Below are positions 59,752 to 64,000 of a stretch of 64,000 nucleotides of DNA, one piece after another (position 1 is the stretch's first letter; each line of letters opens with the position of its first letter). The stretch is taken from positions 1,753,001 through 1,817,000 of the forward strand of contig CM074194.1 in the NCBI GenBank assembly GCA_037179385.1. The letters run 5' to 3'. Below the pieces are notes generated by a model. It did no database searches. It worked only from the letters and a program-made list of their open reading frames with translations, and was not told the origin of the DNA. Position numbers and translations under genes: made by a program. The stretch comes from Holothuria scabra (lineage: Eukaryota; Echinodermata; Holothuroidea; Aspidochirotida; Holothuriidae).

Positions 59752-59942
59752 TTTGTACAGGCTTCCGACAATCCTCCACAAAAGTACATGGGACAAACCC
59801 CGCTCCCCGTATCAATGTTGAAGTTTCAGGACGCCTTGGGCTGCCGCACCATTGAACGGGGGAGTGGGGTGATGGCGTTCCGTACATTTTTCTTTGTTTT
59901 GTACCATCATTTTTGTCGAGGATTGTCGGAAGCCTGTACAAA

Positions 59943-61123
59943 TGTATATGAAGAAGTTTTCGGTCATGGGCAACGTATTGACAGTTGGTGAATAAAGTTT
60001 GTGTACTTTGAAAGGAGTGATGAGAAGACAAATGTCACGGTGTTAGCATTATGAAGAACAATTGCTGCATGACAACACAATAAAGCAGCTTTTAAGTGTT
60101 TCACGGGGAAGAAATGTTACTTATCACGCATTGCGGACTTCTGTCCATATTCGGGTTTTCTAATTAGGACCGGGAAGTGATCAAAATAAGGTACCCATGG
60201 CTGGTTTAACGTCGTTTTTTTTTTTTTTGCCTTTACCTATTCAGAAGACCCGTTGCCGCAGGGTACCGAAGGGAGGGGAGGGGTCGCTTTCAAGCCAGAA
60301 ATATTTCACGGGGAGGGAGGCAGATCGAAACAACCTTGAGGGGAGGGGGGAACAGATATTGCAGATAAAATACAGGACAAACGTGGCGTTTTAAATTTTT
60401 GAAACCGAACTGCTACAGAAAGCTCCGAAAGTAGGCTTTATATAACGCCTAATTTATTCGTTATCCCTATGTAGAACTCGTCACTGCTCCCCATTACTAA
60501 GAATATCTAATTAGCGCCACGATTTAACGTTGCCCTCAACACGATTAACCATTGACCTACACACTATTTCAATGACTGTCGAGGGTGAATCGTGCAAATG
60601 GAAGATCTCTCTATTTAAAGGGAACTTTCATTGTGCAAAAATGGTTAACCGTTTCATTTTCGAGAAATCTTGACGTTAATTGTCGCGTTCACTACCCCTT
60701 ATGCTTACATATAATTTCGTCTTTAACCAGACTGTAGTTCAAATCATCATTCAATGTTTATTTATGCAAAAAAGAGAGAATTTTGTGGTTAACCGTTGGG
60801 TATATCGTGAAATATGTTACCCCCAACCCCTTACACGAAAAATAAGTTGGAAAAACTTCTTTGTTTTTCCCCATTACAGTACATGAAATGTTTGAAGTAA
60901 ATTAAATCTCTCACAAGGCGAAGTACTATCTCCCCCTCCCCCTTCCTCCTATGAGCTACTTGAGGACGACAAATCTTTATTCGGGCCCCCATCGCTAATC
61001 TTACACGCCAGTATATTGGACGGACAAATTCAACTGTTACTACTTTCCTGTAGCTTGAAAAGTAAAAAGGCAACTTTACTCGTTTCAGAGCATTTAAAAC
61101 GAAAATTTGGAAATTCCTATACC
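59943..61123 (+). repeat. Array spacer 6
   Basis: It shares GGCAGATCG, CCTTGAGGGGAGG and the six-A tract with spacer 2, four units away. The last 300 bases collect private changes (GGCGAAGTAC, CCTCCTATGAG, GAGGACGAC, TATTGGACGG), as expected for an edge unit. Confidence 0.85.
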
Positions 61124-61303
61124 TTTGTACAGGCTTCCGACAATCCTCGACAAAAGTACATGGGACAAACCCCGCTCCCCGTATCAATGTTGAAGTTTCA
61201 GGACACCTTGGGCTTCCGCACGATTGAACGGGGGAGTGGGGGATGGCGTTCCGAACATTGCTTTTTTTGCTTGTTTTGTCCCATCATTTTTGTCGAGGAT
61301 TGT
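61124..61303. repeat. Array hairpin 7, truncated right arm
   Basis: The right arm stops after GTCGAGGATTGT and the flank continues AGCCTAACTG. The loop has extra changes (GACACCTTGGGCTTCCGCAC and a GGGGGATGG deletion), marking it as an edge copy that has escaped homogenisation. Confidence 0.85.
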
Positions 61304-61310
61304 AGCCTAA

Positions 61311-61582
61311 CTGCGTAACGTTTCGTGCGCACACTCACACTCTTCAGTATGAGTAATTGCCAATCTGGCTAGAGCGGATCACTCAGAAAAGGTGAAACCT
61401 TGACGTAATGGCCTCATCGACCAACTCAGAAATAATCCAGAGTTTTATTTCAGTTTTCTCCGAGATCAAAAGATTTTGAACCTAATGCTGCTGGAGGACG
61501 TTCTTTCACAATATTTTCAACATCCTGAAATAGTTTTCATGAGCTCTTGGACTACGGTATTCTTTTAATTTTTTCATTCAGA
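61311..61582. other. Gap between the array and the hAT-like element
   Basis: No feature was recognised. Confidence 0.4.
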
Positions 61583-63050
61583 GGCTAAAACAGTGGCGTA
61601 ACCACGGGGGGGGGGGGGCGGGGGACCTAGGCCCCCCAGATTTTCTCCAGCCCCCCCCCTCCCCGATTTTTGCGTCCTGATAGAGTAATTGAAAAAAATA
61701 AAAATAAAAAATGTGCAAAAATTAAAAAAAAATCATGGATGAATGTGTGTAAAACACATTTTGTCCGCACGTATGAAATCAAGCAATAACTTTAAAATGC
61801 CTACTTTCACTAAATTAGATAGGCCTACCGTTTGTGATCTGCACTGTCGTTTATTGCATTTCACTTCGAAGATGAAACGAAAGTCTCGACGACAAAATTT
61901 AATGTGACTTTGTTAGGTTAAGACCCTTTCTGCCTTTCGGATGGCTGATTGATTTACTGAAAATAAGGCAATCGTACACTGGAGACCACTCTTACACGAC
62001 CATTCCCATACTTTATTATACACAAAATATGCCGTAAGCAGATAAGGGTAAGGTACTGCCTTCGGATAATTCTTCCCTTCCATCCTTAACAAGTAGGCCT
62101 ATGTCGTGCCTCACTCCTTCCCATGACAAGTGCCACTGTAGGACGATTTTTTCGACAAGTCCTCTTTTTAGTAGTTGGCACTGGCGTCCGGGGGATTTGC
62201 AAAATGTCCACAAGGTCCGGATTTCATGTGTTTCCCACATGATCCATACTTCTGCTTTGAGGTTCAATTATTTTGAGGGATTTATTCGCAGTATTTTAAT
62301 TTTGACTACGTAATGTACCGATGAACAAATACCGCACCATTTTGCACATTGTTTCTTTGGTAGTATGTATGTCTTTTGTAAAATCTCTACAAACACTAAA
62401 AATATTTTTATATTTTTCATGCTCCCCAATAAGGGAAAATCCGAAAACTCAGGCCTGTAATCAGTTCAAAGTTTTGCCAAACATAACACCATTTTGCATC
62501 TAGGAAATCTAATGCAAAGAAAGTTTCTCAGAGGGGGACACAACTACTTTTGATTTTCCTGTTTAAGGATAAGGTGATGCCTTAGGTAAGCTGATATCCA
62601 TTCAAATATTGCCGCATTTGCGGCTGGGTACATCCAGTTTAAAACACGTGGGAAGTGCCGTTTCCGGCCATCTGGAGGGGTTTTAAAGCCCAACATTTTC
62701 TTGTACGCTCCGCGCCAACTGATAGTGGCGCTCCGCTTAGATTCAAATATTGCCGCATTTGCGATCTACGTTCTTCTGAAGTTCACAATTTTTCCCAAGG
62801 GAAAGGGAGATACCGGCTCCCTTTAGTCTCATCCTCCAGGCCACAGATCAGAAGTGCCCAGTTTGGGGGTCCCTAAAAAGTGTATGTATTGCCATTTTTC
62901 ATAGATTGATTTTTTATTCCCAACCGATGGTGGCGCTCAGCTTAGATAGTCTTGCCGTGCCTGACCCTCGGATGTACCAGGCCCCCCACTTGTTACCTAG
63001 CCCCCCCCCCCAAAAAAAAATCCCATCCTGGCTACGCCACTGGGCTAAAA
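61583..63050. mobile_element. Non-autonomous hAT-like transposon with 8-bp target duplication
   Basis: The element body is 61591-63042 (1452 bases). The left end is CAGTGGCGTAACCACGGGGG. The right end, in reverse complement, is CAGTGGCGTAGCCAGGATGG. An identical 8-base target duplication GGCTAAAA flanks it at 61583-61590 and 63043-63050. Eight-base duplications and CAGTGGCGTA-type termini are typical of the hAT superfamily. Next to each terminus is a G run (a C run on the right) and a CCTAGG-like word, extending the inverted match. No transposase motif was seen in any frame, so the copy depends on a relative elsewhere. An internal CAAATATTGCCGCATTTGCG occurs twice (near 62604 and 62744). Confidence 0.9.
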
Positions 63051-64000
63051 CCTCAGAGTTTCCGGGGTCACGCCTCCTGAACTCCCACAAGCTCGAACGG
63101 GCCCTTAGTGCTCGCTTTTGAGGTTCGCCTGAACATTTTTGCCCCCAACATTTTCCTTTTAACTTAGTTAGTCCCCCTCCGTCCCCCATTTTGACATTCT
63201 CACGCCGTCACCTATTTATAATGCAACCAATAGCGTAGCTAGACATTTTCTCAGGGGGAGGGGCAAGCACCCAAATTTCCGAATTTTTCAAAGTGTGTAT
63301 CATATGCGGAATATGAGGCGCGCTAAGCGCACCGAAACTTTTGCCCCTGTTAAAAATATATATAAAAGTATGGGGCTTGTATTGCAGAAAATTCTGGATC
63401 ACAGGTTCCCTGTAAGTAAAATTGGAAAGTTGGAGGATTACTGAAGAATTTGCATTCCTATTGGCAAATCTGAAATTGCACGGAGACCAGAAATTTTTGT
63501 TCCTACATAATTTTATCCAAGGCCCACGAATTGAGGCTCTCTGACGACATTTTAAAAGTCAAGAGCTTACATTGAAGAAAATTTGGAATTTAATGAATGC
63601 AAATCTATGAAAACAGCACTGTGGTTGCCGGTGTCACTTCATGATCTGGTGTTACATATAGCAAATTTCCGATTTTATCATTTCCAGAAAAAGTTAACCA
63701 AACTGATTAATGAGCGAGCACTACTGGATTGGAAATTGCAACTTGCAGAGCGTCAAGCGCGCAGAAAATTGTGCTTCTTTGAAACAAATAATTAAAAATA
63801 TGGAGCTCTTATTGGAAAAAATGGGGAATTTTACGAAAGAAGAGTCGGAAACCACATTATAGTTGACTGGTGTCACAAATCGCAAAATTCCGGATATTTC
63901 AATTTTCAGTGTTACATGGAGAGGGCGGCTGTCTTGAAATTCTTGTGTTTGTCACCTGTTATTATTAGCTACACACAACTTGAAATACCTGCGATGCATG
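63051..64000. other. Right-edge sequence with a second terminal-like motif
   Basis: CAATAGCGTAGCTAGACATT near 63229 resembles a decayed CAGTGGCGTAGCCAGG terminus and is followed by a GGGGGAGGGG block, as in the hAT-like element. A second such element may therefore start here and leave the window. Two similar phrases (GTATGGGGCTTGTATTG near 63368 and ATGGAGCTCTTATTGG near 63798) suggest internal repetition. No gene was recognised. Confidence 0.4.

Larger units (their letters stand above)
52932..61310. repeat. Hairpin-bounded tandem array, six units of about 1.37 kb
   Basis: Six spacers of about 1.18 kb alternate with seven copies of a 185-base hairpin (52939-53071, 54258-54444, 55625-55812, 56998-57185, 58369-58559, 59752-59942 and 61124-61303). 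The landmark GGTACCCATGGCTGGTTTAA recurs with steps of 1373, 1368, 1373, 1374 and 1383. Units are nearly identical apart from poly-T length and scattered substitutions. Each hairpin has a 32-base perfect arm (TTTGTACAGGCTTCCGACAA onwards), followed inward by weaker pairing of ACCCCGCTCCCCGT with ACGGGGGAGTGGGGT. The array starts and stops inside a hairpin. Outermost sequences TTAGGTCTACAATCCTCG (52932) and CGAGGATTGTAGCCTAA (61294) are inverted to each other. No known RNA or protein gene was found. Confidence 0.92.

Overview
This window is nuclear DNA of an animal. It is AT-rich, has short exons with GT-AG introns, no bacterial gene organisation, and a dense load of SINEs, foldback elements and tandem repeats. 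The protein homology and repeat style suggest a marine invertebrate, probably a deuterostome such as an echinoderm. That placement is an inference from general character, not a database match.

Two protein genes can be supported. The clear one is on the minus strand, from 49288 down to 38065: four coding exons (49288-49049, 48397-48299, 46558-46510, 38264-38065). They join in phase into a complete 195-residue secreted phosphatidylethanolamine-binding protein resembling vertebrate PEBP4. It has a signal peptide, the DPDAP motif, the LHWLVVNIK segment and the GPHRY motif. The less certain one is on the plus strand and ends at 27209. It is a chain of exons (16219-16271, 16398-16559, 22237-22467, 24360-24451, 27112-27209, and possibly 7738-7833) coding for a helix-rich protein I do not recognise. 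Its 5' part may lie outside the window, and at least one exon is probably unassigned.

Layout: 1-7.7 kb is AT-rich non-coding DNA with a tRNA-derived SINE, a foldback fragment and a cluster of small hairpins. 7.7-27.2 kb is the plus-strand gene; its introns hold a second SINE with a clear target-site duplication, two copies of a dispersed repeat, two arrays built on AGGTCA half-sites, a 390-bp foldback element and a MITE. 27.6-30.1 kb holds nested inverted repeats and a TTAA-flanked element. 32.7-37.6 kb is low-complexity GTCT/CTGT DNA with a 172-bp tandem repeat that has one inverted unit. 38-49.3 kb is the PEBP gene, with a third AGGTCA array in its largest intron. 49.6-52.7 kb holds more inverted-repeat elements. 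52.9-61.3 kb is a recent, nearly identical tandem array of six units of about 1.37 kb, bounded on both sides by partial copies of its own hairpin. 61.6-63.0 kb is a hAT-like non-autonomous element with a perfect 8-bp target duplication.

The observations I rate highest are: (1) the dispersed ~145-bp repeat whose core is an ordered series of nuclear-receptor half-sites with 1, 4 and 4-base spacing; (2) the 8.4-kb hairpin-bounded array with shared variants between non-adjacent units; and (3) the complete PEBP4-like gene, which lies entirely within short exons and would be missed by ORF calling.
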